NCBI GenBank assembly: GCA_002434915.1
Contig: DJLG01000191.1
Coordinates: forward strand, 9,513 to 20,058
Direction: 5' to 3'
Length of the DNA stretch: 10,546 bases
Origin: Proteobacteria bacterium UBA6522
GTDB lineage: Bacteria; Pseudomonadota; Gammaproteobacteria; Steroidobacterales; Rariloculaceae
Shown: piece by piece, positions 1 to 7,921 of the stretch
Position numbering within the stretch: position 1 is the stretch's first letter
How the letters are laid out: every line of letters starts with the position of its first letter
Position numbers and translations under genes: made by a program
The notes under the pieces: model-generated
Told to the model about the DNA's origin: nothing
Databases searched by the model: none
The model's input: the letters and a program-made list of their open reading frames with translations, nothing else

Positions 1-620
1 TTCAAATGCCTCAGTTGCAAGAGTTCCGGCATTGACGGCAGCAGGCCAACCCGCATAGAAAGTCACATGCAAAATAATCTCCGAGATTTCTTGGGGCGTT
101 ACACCATTTTCATCAAGAGCTCGATTAATATGAGTTCTAAGTTGATTAGTCGCATAAAGCGACTGATTAACTGCGACAGTGATGAGACTACGATCCCGCT
201 TGGAAAGCAATGGCCTCTGCCAAATATCTCCATACAAAAGACTATTACGTAACTCGCCTAATCTAGGTACCGCTGCGTAAGAGCCACTCAAAGTATTGGG
301 AGTCACAATATCTAATCCAGCCGGTGACTCGGGAAGCACGCCTAATGATAAGCCGCGCCTTTCAAATACTTCAGAAGCTGTTAACGATGCCTGCACACCA
401 GTTGGCCAACCTGCATAGAAAGTCACATGCAGAATAATCTCTGAGATTTCTTCAGGCGATAAACCATTATCCAGCCCTCTCGGAATATGAATTGCCAGCT
501 CTTCTCGCGTCAACGCTTGTAGCACTGCGATAGTTATAAGGCTTCTATCGCGTTTAGAAAGTTGTGGGCGCTCCCAAATCTCCCCATAGACTAATGAATT
601 ACGAAGACTGCCAAGGTAAG
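1..620 (-). repeat. Internal gene duplication of the CMD domain, period 354-360 bp
   Basis: Within the CMD lipoprotein gene the two domains are still alike at the DNA level. For example, an identical 18-base stretch lies at 53-70 and again at 413-430, exactly 360 bp apart. The upstream half of each domain (around 191-207 and 545-561) is 354 bp apart, because the second domain has a two-codon insertion before its conserved His. The repeats have diverged at many third positions and in linkers, so this is an old duplication and not a recent or assembly-made one. Confidence 0.85.
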
Positions 621-771
621 GGGATCCAGCGTAAAGGTCTGACGATGGTAGGGCAGGCAAATCACCCTCCTCGGATGTAGCCTGAGACGCTACATCTGAA
701 GTACAAGCTCCCATAAACATCAGCAAAACGCTTGAGCAAACTAATACTAGCCTTTCACGATAAATGGTCAT
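1..771 (-). CDS. Tandem-domain carboxymuconolactone decarboxylase (CMD) family lipoprotein, partial at the C-terminus
   Basis: The gene begins with ATG at 771 and runs off the left edge after 257 codons with no stop. A GGAG ribosome site sits about 8 nt before the ATG, and the start lies 17 nt after the pntB stop, so it is most likely the third gene of the pntAB operon. The N-terminus has a basic Arg-Glu-Arg, a hydrophobic stretch (residues 8-20) and Met-Gly-Ala-Cys at 20-23, which reads as a slightly atypical lipobox; I infer a lipid-anchored envelope protein. A short polar linker leads to two homologous CMD-like domains, about residues 50-137 and 167-257. Each carries LSKRDRSLIT (71-80 and 189-198), a His (95 and 214) and EISEIILHVTFYAGWP (108-123 and 228-243). 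This resembles the PcaC-type branch; the CxxC of AhpD-type peroxidases is absent. Family members include decarboxylases and peroxidase-like enzymes, so the substrate is unknown. Confidence 0.85.
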   Translation of the reverse strand, partial: MTIYRERLVLVCSSVLLMFMGACTSDVASQATSEEGDLPALPSSDLYAGSPYLGSLRNSLVYGEIWERPQLSKRDRSLITIAVLQALTREELAIHIPRGLDNGLSPEEISEIILHVTFYAGWPTGVQASLTASEVFERRGLSLGVLPESPAGLDIVTPNTLSGSYAAVPRLGELRNSLLYGDIWQRPLLSKRDRSLITVAVNQSLYATNQLRTHINRALDENGVTPQEISEIILHVTFYAGWPAAVNAGTLATEAFE

Positions 772-788
772 TTTTATCTCCGATTAAC

Positions 789-2192
789 CTAAAGCTCCCT
801 TAGGACAGCGTCCAAACTTTCCCGAGCATCGCCAAACAACATACGTGTATTTTCTTTGAAAAATAGTGGATTCTGAACGCCCGCATAGCCTGTTGCCATA
901 CTACGTTTTAACACTACTGTTGCTTTACCTTTCCATGCCTCAAGAACTGGCATGCCTGCTATAGGACTATCTGGCTCTTCCTGAGCTGAAGGATTAACTA
1001 TGTCGTTTGCACCAATAATGATGGAAACATCCACATTCGAAAAATCCTGATTTATTTCATCCATTTCAAACACTATGTCATATGGAACCCTTGCTTCAGC
1101 AAGCAACACATTCATATGGCCAGGCATACGGCCCGCAACAGGGTGGATACCAAAACGCACATTAATGCCTTTGCTACGGAGAACCTTTGTGATCTCACAA
1201 ACAGTATGCTGAGCCTGAGCCACAGCCATACCGTAACCTGGGATAATCATTATTTCTTTAGCGCCAGAAAGTAGGCTGGCTACCTCAATAGATTCAATAG
1301 CAATGGCCTCTCCTTGAACAGCACTATCACCTTTTGATGCACTATCAGAAGTTCCAAAACCGCCAGCTATAACCGCAAGGAACTTTCTGTTCATTGCTCG
1401 GCACATGATATAACTTAATATTGCCCCACTGCTGCCTACCAAAGCCCCCGTTACGATAAGAAGATTATTACTTAACATAAACCCAGTAGCTGCGGCTGCC
1501 CAGCCAGAATAACTATTAAGCATTGACACCACGACTGGCATATCAGCACCACCGATTGCCATGACCATGTGAATTCCAAATAATAGCGCCACAGCAGTCA
1601 TTATTATCAATGGGTTTAGCCCGGAAGTTATTCCGATACCTGCATTAGCTGACTCATTGACAAATTGCCAGCCCACCACAATAGTTATAATGAGGAGTCC
1701 AAGGTTTAACCAGTGACGTCCAGGAATTACAAGAGGTGCTCCGCTTATTTTCCCACTCAGTTTCCCGAATGCAATCACCGAGCCGGAAAATGTAACCGCC
1801 CCAATTAAAATACTTAGATAAACCTCTATATCGTGGATGGTTTGTTCAACACCTTCAAAATGAACCTCTGGGTCCATAAAATTTGCAAACCCTACTAACA
1901 CAGCAGCTAACCCAACTAGACTATGAAGAATTGCTACCAACTCTGGCATCTGCGTCATCTGAACGCGCCGCGCAAGAATGATGCCGATAGCGCCACCAAC
2001 TATAAGGCCTAAAACTAATAATAGGTGATGATCTGTAACCACACCCAATACAGTGGCTAAGAGTGCAATACTCATGCCAACCATACCGTAGAGGTTTCCT
2101 CTTCGAGCTGTCTCAGGGTGGCTCAACCCACCGAGGGCAAGGATAAATAATATCGTAGCTCCTATATAAGCTACTGTAACGACTCCCGACAT
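789..2192 (-). CDS. pntB: NAD(P) transhydrogenase subunit beta
   Basis: This is the membrane and NADP(H)-binding subunit of proton-translocating transhydrogenase, which in the inner membrane reduces NADP+ with NADH using the proton gradient. The 467 residues match the usual length (E. coli about 462). Several hydrophobic helices fill residues 1 to about 265. His90 lies in MPELVAILHS, matching the His that E. coli studies implicate in proton translocation. The C-terminal domain III (about 290-467) has the NADP(H)-site motifs PGYGMAVAQAQ (318-328), GANDIVNP (394-401), the lid-like EEPDSPIAGMPVLE (405-418) and KRSMATGYAGVQNP (429-442). Start: ATG preceded by AGGGAG, which overlaps the pntA stop codon; the gap to pntA is 9 nt, so the two are translated from one message. 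All key motifs are intact. Confidence 0.97.
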   Translation of the reverse strand: MSGVVTVAYIGATILFILALGGLSHPETARRGNLYGMVGMSIALLATVLGVVTDHHLLLVLGLIVGGAIGIILARRVQMTQMPELVAILHSLVGLAAVLVGFANFMDPEVHFEGVEQTIHDIEVYLSILIGAVTFSGSVIAFGKLSGKISGAPLVIPGRHWLNLGLLIITIVVGWQFVNESANAGIGITSGLNPLIIMTAVALLFGIHMVMAIGGADMPVVVSMLNSYSGWAAAATGFMLSNNLLIVTGALVGSSGAILSYIMCRAMNRKFLAVIAGGFGTSDSASKGDSAVQGEAIAIESIEVASLLSGAKEIMIIPGYGMAVAQAQHTVCEITKVLRSKGINVRFGIHPVAGRMPGHMNVLLAEARVPYDIVFEMDEINQDFSNVDVSIIIGANDIVNPSAQEEPDSPIAGMPVLEAWKGKATVVLKRSMATGYAGVQNPLFFKENTRMLFGDARESLDAVLREL

Positions 2193-2201
2193 TTCAGCTC
2201 C

Positions 2202-3743
2202 CTATTTTCGGAACATTTCTAGCATACGACGTGTCACCGCAAACCCGCCAGCAATGTTTATGCTTGTAATCAATATTGTGAGGCCAGCCATCCACATAAT
2301 CGGACTCTCCGCCGAACTAACTTGCAGTAGCGCTCCTATTATTATGATGCTAGAAATGGAATTTGTTACGCTCATTAGAGGCGTATGAAGAGCCGGAGTT
2401 ACATTCCAGATCACCATATAACCTATGAAACAGGCGAGCACGAAAACTGTAAAATGCTCTAGAAAAGATGGCGGTGCTACTGCCCCAACCCCCAATAGTG
2501 CTAAAACTGCAACACTCAAAGATAAAATGGGCATTAGACGAGATTGCCTAGGCTTGGCGATTAATGTTGGTTCGGAAACACTAGGTTTTTCTGGTGCCTT
2601 CTTTTTTTCTACTGATAGTTTTGGCGCTGGGGGCGGCCATGTGATTTCCTGATTCTTAACAACTGTTGCACCTCTTATAACTTCATCATCCATGTCGACA
2701 ATGAGTTGTCCATTTTTGTCAGGACACATATCCGTAAGTAAATGCCTCAAATTAGTGCCATAAAGCTGACTGGACTGTGAAGCTAATCGGCTGGGCAAAT
2801 CTGTATACCCTATAATTGAAACACCCTCTTTTTTTACTACCTTATCGGCTTCTGTTAGAGCGCAATTACCTCCCTGCTCTGCCGCCAAGTCTACGATGAC
2901 ACTACCTGGCTTCATAGAATGAACCATTTCAGAAGTAATCAGTTCGGGAGCGGGCTTACCTGGAATCAAAGCGGTAGTAATTATGATGTCTACTTCTTTT
3001 GCTTGATCAGCAAATAAAGCCATTTCTGCTTTGATAAACTCCTCGCTCATGGTTTTGGCGTACCCGCCCTCACCAGATGCATCTTCTTCAAAATCTAGCA
3101 GTAAAAACTCTCCATCCATACTTTCAACCTGCTCTTTCACCTCCGGGCGCGTGTCAAAAGCACGTACAATAGCGCCCATTGCTCGCGCTGCACCGATAGC
3201 AGCGAGCCCTGCAACACCGGCACCAATAACCAAGACCTTCGCTGGTGGAATCTTGCCAGCAGCTGTGATCTGACCAGTAAAAAATCGCCCAAAGTGCTGA
3301 GCTGCCTCTATAACCGCTCGGTACCCAGCTATATTAGCCATTGAACTTAGCGCATCCATCTTTTGGGCTCTGGAAATGCGCGGTATGCTATCCATAGCAA
3401 GAGTCGTCACACCCTTAGCAGATAAGGTCTCAAGTAACTCACGATTTTGCGCAGGCCATAGAAAACAAATTAGCGCCTGGCCCGAACTCATCAACTCTAT
3501 TTCTTCGTCTTCGGGGGGTCGCACCTTGATAATAATGTCGCTATTGGACCAAATAGAAACAGGATCATTGAGGACATCAACACCTACCGCATGGAAAGCT
3601 GAATCTTCAAAGCTAGCCGCGTCTCCTGCCCCAGCTTCCATAGCAATTGAAAAACCTAGCTTTTGTATTTCTAAGGCCACTTCAGGTGTTGCTGCAACGC
3701 GCTTTTCACCATGCCGAATTTCTCTAGGTATTCCTATTTTCAT
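2202..3743 (-). CDS. pntA: NAD(P) transhydrogenase subunit alpha
   Basis: This is the NAD(H)-binding subunit that pairs with PntB. Length is 513 residues, against about 510 in E. coli, so this is the two-gene enterobacterial form and not the split PntAA/PntAB form. Residues 1-370 are the alanine dehydrogenase/PNT domain I, with KIGIPREIRHGEKRVAATP at 2-20, a Rossmann GAGVAG at 174-179 followed by RAFDTRPEVKEQV (194-206), and SQSSQLYGTNL (322-332). A Pro/Lys-rich linker (370-402) leads to about four membrane helices (roughly 403-422, 428-447, 455-474 and 482-502), with the conserved ALHTPLMSVTN at 451-461. ATG at 3743 is preceded by GGAG and is the family start. It is the first gene of the leftward operon; a candidate promoter lies just upstream. 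Confidence 0.97.
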   Translation of the reverse strand: MKIGIPREIRHGEKRVAATPEVALEIQKLGFSIAMEAGAGDAASFEDSAFHAVGVDVLNDPVSIWSNSDIIIKVRPPEDEEIELMSSGQALICFLWPAQNRELLETLSAKGVTTLAMDSIPRISRAQKMDALSSMANIAGYRAVIEAAQHFGRFFTGQITAAGKIPPAKVLVIGAGVAGLAAIGAARAMGAIVRAFDTRPEVKEQVESMDGEFLLLDFEEDASGEGGYAKTMSEEFIKAEMALFADQAKEVDIIITTALIPGKPAPELITSEMVHSMKPGSVIVDLAAEQGGNCALTEADKVVKKEGVSIIGYTDLPSRLASQSSQLYGTNLRHLLTDMCPDKNGQLIVDMDDEVIRGATVVKNQEITWPPPAPKLSVEKKKAPEKPSVSEPTLIAKPRQSRLMPILSLSVAVLALLGVGAVAPPSFLEHFTVFVLACFIGYMVIWNVTPALHTPLMSVTNSISSIIIIGALLQVSSAESPIMWMAGLTILITSINIAGGFAVTRRMLEMFRK

Positions 3744-3773
3744 AATCGTTCTCCAACCACACCATGCCCATCA

Positions 3774-3802
3774 AATATATTAGTAACCGAATATTACGTA
3801 AA
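3774..3802 (-). promoter_or_regulatory. Putative sigma-70-type promoter for the pntA-pntB-CMD operon
   Basis: Read on the minus strand, TTTACG (3802-3797) and TATATT (3779-3774) are separated by 17 bp. The -10 matches TATAAT at five of six positions and the -35 matches TTGACA at four. A transcript would start near 3767, giving a leader of about 24 nt containing the GGAG ribosome site of pntA. Position and spacing are good, but this is an eye match in an A/T-rich region with no experimental support. Confidence 0.4.
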
Positions 3803-3849
3803 AGCTGGTAATCCAAGCTTCTATGTAAGTTATTCTTGGCTAAGTGGTT

Positions 3850-3877
3850 AACTTAGACAGAGATTGTAAACTTAGAC
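3850..3877. repeat. Short direct repeat AACTTAGAC x2 upstream of priA
   Basis: The nine bases AACTTAGAC occur at 3850-3858 and 3869-3877, a 19-bp period close to two helical turns, inside the 197-bp divergent region between pntA and priA. Such spacing would suit a dimeric regulator, but the copies are short, the region is A/T-rich, and no known operator is recognised. I could not find a convincing -10/-35 pair for priA in the same stretch. Confidence 0.25.
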
Positions 3878-3940
3878 GATGACCATGCAACTAAAGATTT
3901 GCCTTATCGACATCATAACCCCATTGCATGGGATAACCAG

Positions 3941-6124
3941 ATGACCAAAAGTTCATTTGTACAGGTTGCGATTCCTGTTCCTCTTGTAGGCCAATTAGAC
4001 TACCAATGGACAAAATCTGGGCCGCCACCATCTCTTGGCTGCAGGGTACGTGTACCACTCGGCAGAAGAGAAAAAATTGGGATTGTAACTTGCCATATCG
4101 ATAAACCCAGCTTGGACCCAAGCCGCATTAGGGAAATTCTGGAAACACTAGATACAGAACCTGTCCTTAATACAGAATTATTTGATTTGCTGTGTTGGTG
4201 TGCAAAGTATTACCACCATCCACTTGGTGAGGTACTAACCCATGCTTTGCCAACACTGCTCCGTCAAGGTCGCCCTGCGCAATCCAGCGAGAAGTTTTGG
4301 GAACTAACTAAAACTGGGAGAGCATTATCTAGCGAAGATTATTTGGGTAAATTACAAATAAGGGTCATTGATTTGCTGCGGCGCTGTGATCAAATCAGTG
4401 CACAGGAACTACTAGATGCTGGCATCAAAGGTAGCGTCCTAAATCGTATGGCTGCTCGTGGGTGGGCCAAATATTTAGAAAAACCTTGCCAGATGAAATC
4501 AGTCACTAAGCCAATTGAATCCCCTTTCGAATTAAACGTTGAACAACAAAACTGTGTTAGTGCAATTACAGATGCAGCTGAAAGTTATGCAGCTTACTTG
4601 CTTCAAGGAGTTACAGGCAGCGGGAAAACCGAAGTATATATGCATCTCATATCGAACCAACTTCACTTTGGTCGACAAAGCTTATTATTAGTTCCAGAGA
4701 TTGGATTAACTCCACAGCTTTTAAAAAGATTGGAAAATCGTTTTGGAACCTGTCTCGCAGTTATGCACTCCGGTCTCACCGCAGCGGAACGTCTTGAAGC
4801 TTGGAGAGCAACACGCTCTGGGGAAGCTAAAATCATCCTTGGCACAAGATCAGCAATATTTGCTCCTCTCGTCAATGCCGGTCTAATCATTGTTGATGAA
4901 GAACATGATGCTTCATATAAACAACAGGATGGGTTTAAATATTCTGCGAGAGATCTCGCTGTTCTTAGAGCGCGTGGACTTAATATTCCCGTACTTTTGG
5001 CCTCAGCAACACCATCGCTTGAAAGCATCCATAACGTCACACACGGGCGCTACCAAGAGTTACGCATGGACGATCAAATAGGCTTAGCTGGAAAACCAAC
5101 AATTCAAATAATCGATATGAATGTTCATGCAGAGCGGCATGGGCTATCCACACCTCTTATAACAGCAATAGAACGCCATCTATCTTTAGATCAACAAGTT
5201 CTTTTGTTTATTAACCGGCGCGGATTTGCTCCCGTACTATTATGTACTGAATGCGGTACCGTGGAAGAATGTGATCAATGTGATGCACGTATGACATTGC
5301 ACGCTAGAATTGGTCAACTTTGGTGTCATCACTGTGGTCTAACTCGTTCATTAACATGGGGCTGTAGCATTTGTGCTACCGAACGAATTGCCGTTGGAGC
5401 TGGAACTCAGAGAATTACTGATGAGTTACAGGCCTTATTTCCTGAAATAAAAATCGCTCGTCTAGATAAAGATATTGCCTCTAATAAAGGAAGTCTTGAA
5501 TCTATTCTTGCAGATGTGACGCACGGCGACACTCAAATTATAGTAGGCACCCAAATGCTAGCAAAGGGACATGATTTTCCCAACGTAACACTCGTGGGTG
5601 TACTAAGCGCAGATCAAGGCCTCTTTGGAACTGACTTCCGATGCAGCGAAAAGTTAGGGCAAACGTTGCTACAAGTAGCAGGTAGAGCTGGCCGACGAGA
5701 TCAGCCAGGTGAGGTTTTTATCCAAAGCCATTATCCATCTCACCCCCTCTTAACAACGCTTGTGCAACAAGACTATGATGCATTTGGACAGCTTGCTTTA
5801 AAAGAACGTAAGGCTGCTGCCTGGCCGCCTTTTTCGTATTTAATTGTTTGGCGTGCAGAGGCAATAAATAAAAAGACAGCCCATGCATTTCTTGAGCGCA
5901 TTGCTTCTACTGCTAGAAATATGACCGATAGTATAAAAATACTAGGCCCAGCGGCTCCAAGCATGGAGAAACGTGGGAACCGTTTTAGAGCACAGCTTCT
6001 TTTTCAGCATAACTCTCGGAAGACTCTTCATGACCTAACAAGTAATATGTTACTACTCGTTCGTGATTGGCCTCAGGCTAGACGTATTCGGTGGTCGATT
6101 GATGTTGACCCAGCTGAGTTATAG
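3941..6124 (+). CDS. priA: Primosomal replication restart helicase PriA
   Basis: PriA is the superfamily 2 DNA helicase that recognises stalled forks and D-loops and reloads the replisome. I chose ATG 3941 (727 residues; E. coli 732), because the product then begins just before FVQVAIPVPLVGQLDYQW, the normal start of the 3'-DNA-binding domain; a TTG at 3899 would add 14 unrelated residues. Walker A GVTGSGKT is at 223-230 (Lys229), and the DEEH box is at 319-322. The zinc-binding insertion has all eight cysteines: C435, C438, C444, C447, C462, C465, C475 and C478. The late helicase motifs follow: GTQMLAKGHDFPNV, then SADQG, then QVAGRAGR. No key residue is missing. It is first of a rightward cluster, with argS 42 nt downstream. 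A modest GGGA ribosome site lies before the start. Confidence 0.96.
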   Translation: MTKSSFVQVAIPVPLVGQLDYQWTKSGPPPSLGCRVRVPLGRREKIGIVTCHIDKPSLDPSRIREILETLDTEPVLNTELFDLLCWCAKYYHHPLGEVLTHALPTLLRQGRPAQSSEKFWELTKTGRALSSEDYLGKLQIRVIDLLRRCDQISAQELLDAGIKGSVLNRMAARGWAKYLEKPCQMKSVTKPIESPFELNVEQQNCVSAITDAAESYAAYLLQGVTGSGKTEVYMHLISNQLHFGRQSLLLVPEIGLTPQLLKRLENRFGTCLAVMHSGLTAAERLEAWRATRSGEAKIILGTRSAIFAPLVNAGLIIVDEEHDASYKQQDGFKYSARDLAVLRARGLNIPVLLASATPSLESIHNVTHGRYQELRMDDQIGLAGKPTIQIIDMNVHAERHGLSTPLITAIERHLSLDQQVLLFINRRGFAPVLLCTECGTVEECDQCDARMTLHARIGQLWCHHCGLTRSLTWGCSICATERIAVGAGTQRITDELQALFPEIKIARLDKDIASNKGSLESILADVTHGDTQIIVGTQMLAKGHDFPNVTLVGVLSADQGLFGTDFRCSEKLGQTLLQVAGRAGRRDQPGEVFIQSHYPSHPLLTTLVQQDYDAFGQLALKERKAAAWPPFSYLIVWRAEAINKKTAHAFLERIASTARNMTDSIKILGPAAPSMEKRGNRFRAQLLFQHNSRKTLHDLTSNMLLLVRDWPQARRIRWSIDVDPAEL

Positions 6125-6166
6125 CTTCAGGTAGAATCCATTAATCATAAATATCTGGCTGACGTT

Positions 6167-7912
6167 TTGCGCTCTCAAATTAAAAACTTTTTCAAAGAAA
6201 CTCTGGCAGATTTTTATGCTTCGCATAAATTAGACTCTAACTATGATCTGCAACTAGAAAGAACTCGCGACCCTAAACATGGGGATTTCACAACTAATAT
6301 CGCAATGAGACTAGCTAAAGAACTTGGGAGGCCACCCCGAGAATTAGCTGAAACGTTAATAAAATATATCCCTCAATCAGAACTCATAGAAGAAGTACAA
6401 GTCGCTGGACCTGGATTTATCAATATTAGTGTTTCGACTAGCACTTACCATAAAGAGCTCATCGATATACTCAAATTAGGGTCAGGCTATGGCTGTTCTG
6501 GTCTTGGTAACAATCAGCGCGTCCTTGTGGAATATGTGTCAGCTAATCCAACAGGACCACTACATGTTGGTCATGGGCGCCATGCAGCCTATGGCGCGTC
6601 CCTAGCCAATCTACTTCGAGCAACTGGCCATGATGTACAAGAAGAATATTATGTGAATGACGCAGGACGCCAGATGAATATACTCGCTGTCAGTGTGTGG
6701 CTAAGGCATCTTCAGCTAAACGGTATAGAAGTAAGCTTCCCAAAAAATGCATATCAGGGCGATTACGTCATAGATATCGCGAAACAAATACAAACCAAGC
6801 TAAGCGAAAAATTCTCCGCTGAAAATAAGGCTGCCCTAAACGAAATACTTAGTGATTTAGAAAATGACGGTGAAATATTGCTAGATAAACTTATTTCTCA
6901 AACAAAAGACATTCTTGGCATAACAAAATTCAATAAGCTTTTAAAAAAAGCATTAGATAATGTTCTAACTGATATCAAAGCTGACTTATTGGAGTTCGGG
7001 GTCAAACCTGATATTTGGTATTCAGAGGCAAGCCTAGATGAAAAAGGCTCAATAGAGCGTGCTTTAACTCTTTTGAATAAAAAAAAGCTGTTAGATATAC
7101 GCGATGGAGCTACCTGGTTTAAGGCAACAAAATTTGGTGATGAGAAAGATCGTGTAGTTGTCCGTGAAAATGGCGCCACCACCTATTTTGCGTCTGATAT
7201 TGCATATCATATGGAGAAAAGAAGGCGCGGGTTTGACGTCCTTCTAGATGTTCTAGGTGCAGACCACCATGGCTACATTGCAAGAGTACGTGCTGGTCTT
7301 GAAGCCATGGGAGAACCAGCTGAATCCCTAGAAGTCAGATTAGTACAGTTCGTAAGCCTTTATCGTGGACGTGAAAAAGTTCAAATGTCGACCAGATCTG
7401 GCAAATATGTCACTTTAAGGGACCTTCGTAATGAAGTCGGTAATGATGCAGCTCGTTTTTATTATGTATCTCGCTCTAATGAACAACATTTAGACTTTGA
7501 TTTAGAGCTTGCGAAAGCAGAGTCTAATGATAATCCTGTTTATTACATTCAATATGCCCACGCAAGAATAAGTAGTCTCATTAAAAAAATGGGTGAAGAA
7601 GGTCTTAAGCATAAGATTAGTAGCATCTCTGACTTATCAATATTGACGGAAGATAATGAAAGAGCCTTATTAGTGCTTTTAAGTCGATATCCTGAAATAG
7701 TTGAACTTGCTTCTGTTAACCGTGCACCACAAAACATAGTGCATTATCTGCGCAGCCTATCAGCCGATTTTCATTCGTACTATAACGCACACAAAATGCT
7801 AGTTGATGATAGAAAGCTTCGTAATGCGCGTATCAGTCTTGCGTTAGGCATACGACAGGTTCTCTATAATGGACTAACACTATTAGGCGTAAATGCTCCT
7901 GATAGGATGTAA
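6167..7912 (+). CDS. argS: Arginyl-tRNA synthetase (class I)
   Basis: This cytoplasmic enzyme charges tRNA-Arg with arginine using ATP. The 581 residues agree with the family. The N-terminal additional domain (about 1-95) is followed by the class I catalytic core with ANPTGPLHVGHGR, whose HIGH-type motif is H133-V-G-H136. The KMSKS position reads VQMSTRSG (M407-S-T-R410), a common ArgS variant that lacks the usual lysine. A DALR-type anticodon-binding domain fills about 455-581 and ends in LGVNAPDRM. The start is TTG at 6167: between the priA stop and this codon there is no in-frame ATG, GTG or TTG, and the next ATG falls inside the conserved N-terminal domain. No strong ribosome site is visible. 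It lies 42 nt after priA and 9 nt before the SPOR gene, so co-transcription is likely. Confidence 0.96.
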   Translation: MRSQIKNFFKETLADFYASHKLDSNYDLQLERTRDPKHGDFTTNIAMRLAKELGRPPRELAETLIKYIPQSELIEEVQVAGPGFINISVSTSTYHKELIDILKLGSGYGCSGLGNNQRVLVEYVSANPTGPLHVGHGRHAAYGASLANLLRATGHDVQEEYYVNDAGRQMNILAVSVWLRHLQLNGIEVSFPKNAYQGDYVIDIAKQIQTKLSEKFSAENKAALNEILSDLENDGEILLDKLISQTKDILGITKFNKLLKKALDNVLTDIKADLLEFGVKPDIWYSEASLDEKGSIERALTLLNKKKLLDIRDGATWFKATKFGDEKDRVVVRENGATTYFASDIAYHMEKRRRGFDVLLDVLGADHHGYIARVRAGLEAMGEPAESLEVRLVQFVSLYRGREKVQMSTRSGKYVTLRDLRNEVGNDAARFYYVSRSNEQHLDFDLELAKAESNDNPVYYIQYAHARISSLIKKMGEEGLKHKISSISDLSILTEDNERALLVLLSRYPEIVELASVNRAPQNIVHYLRSLSADFHSYYNAHKMLVDDRKLRNARISLALGIRQVLYNGLTLLGVNAPDRM

Positions 7913-7921
7913 TAAAGCAAT

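Noticed and set aside
148..166. Inverted repeat AGTCGC...GCGACT resembling a terminator stem
   Set aside because: The stem is only six bases, lies in the middle of a coding domain and has no following T run on the coding strand.
67..252. Small plus-strand open frame opposite the CMD gene
   Set aside because: It lies within the second CMD domain on the opposite strand, has no ribosome site and shows no family resemblance; the minus strand has clear conserved domains.
3031..3783. Plus-strand open frames opposite pntA (3031-3273 and 3376-3783)
   Set aside because: They are antisense shadows of a highly conserved gene, with low-complexity Ser/Ala/Pro-rich products and no start signals.
3899..3940. 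Upstream TTG start that would lengthen PriA by 14 residues
   Set aside because: The added residues do not resemble the PriA N-terminus; ATG 3941 gives the normal family start and length and makes all motif positions agree with E. coli PriA to within one residue.
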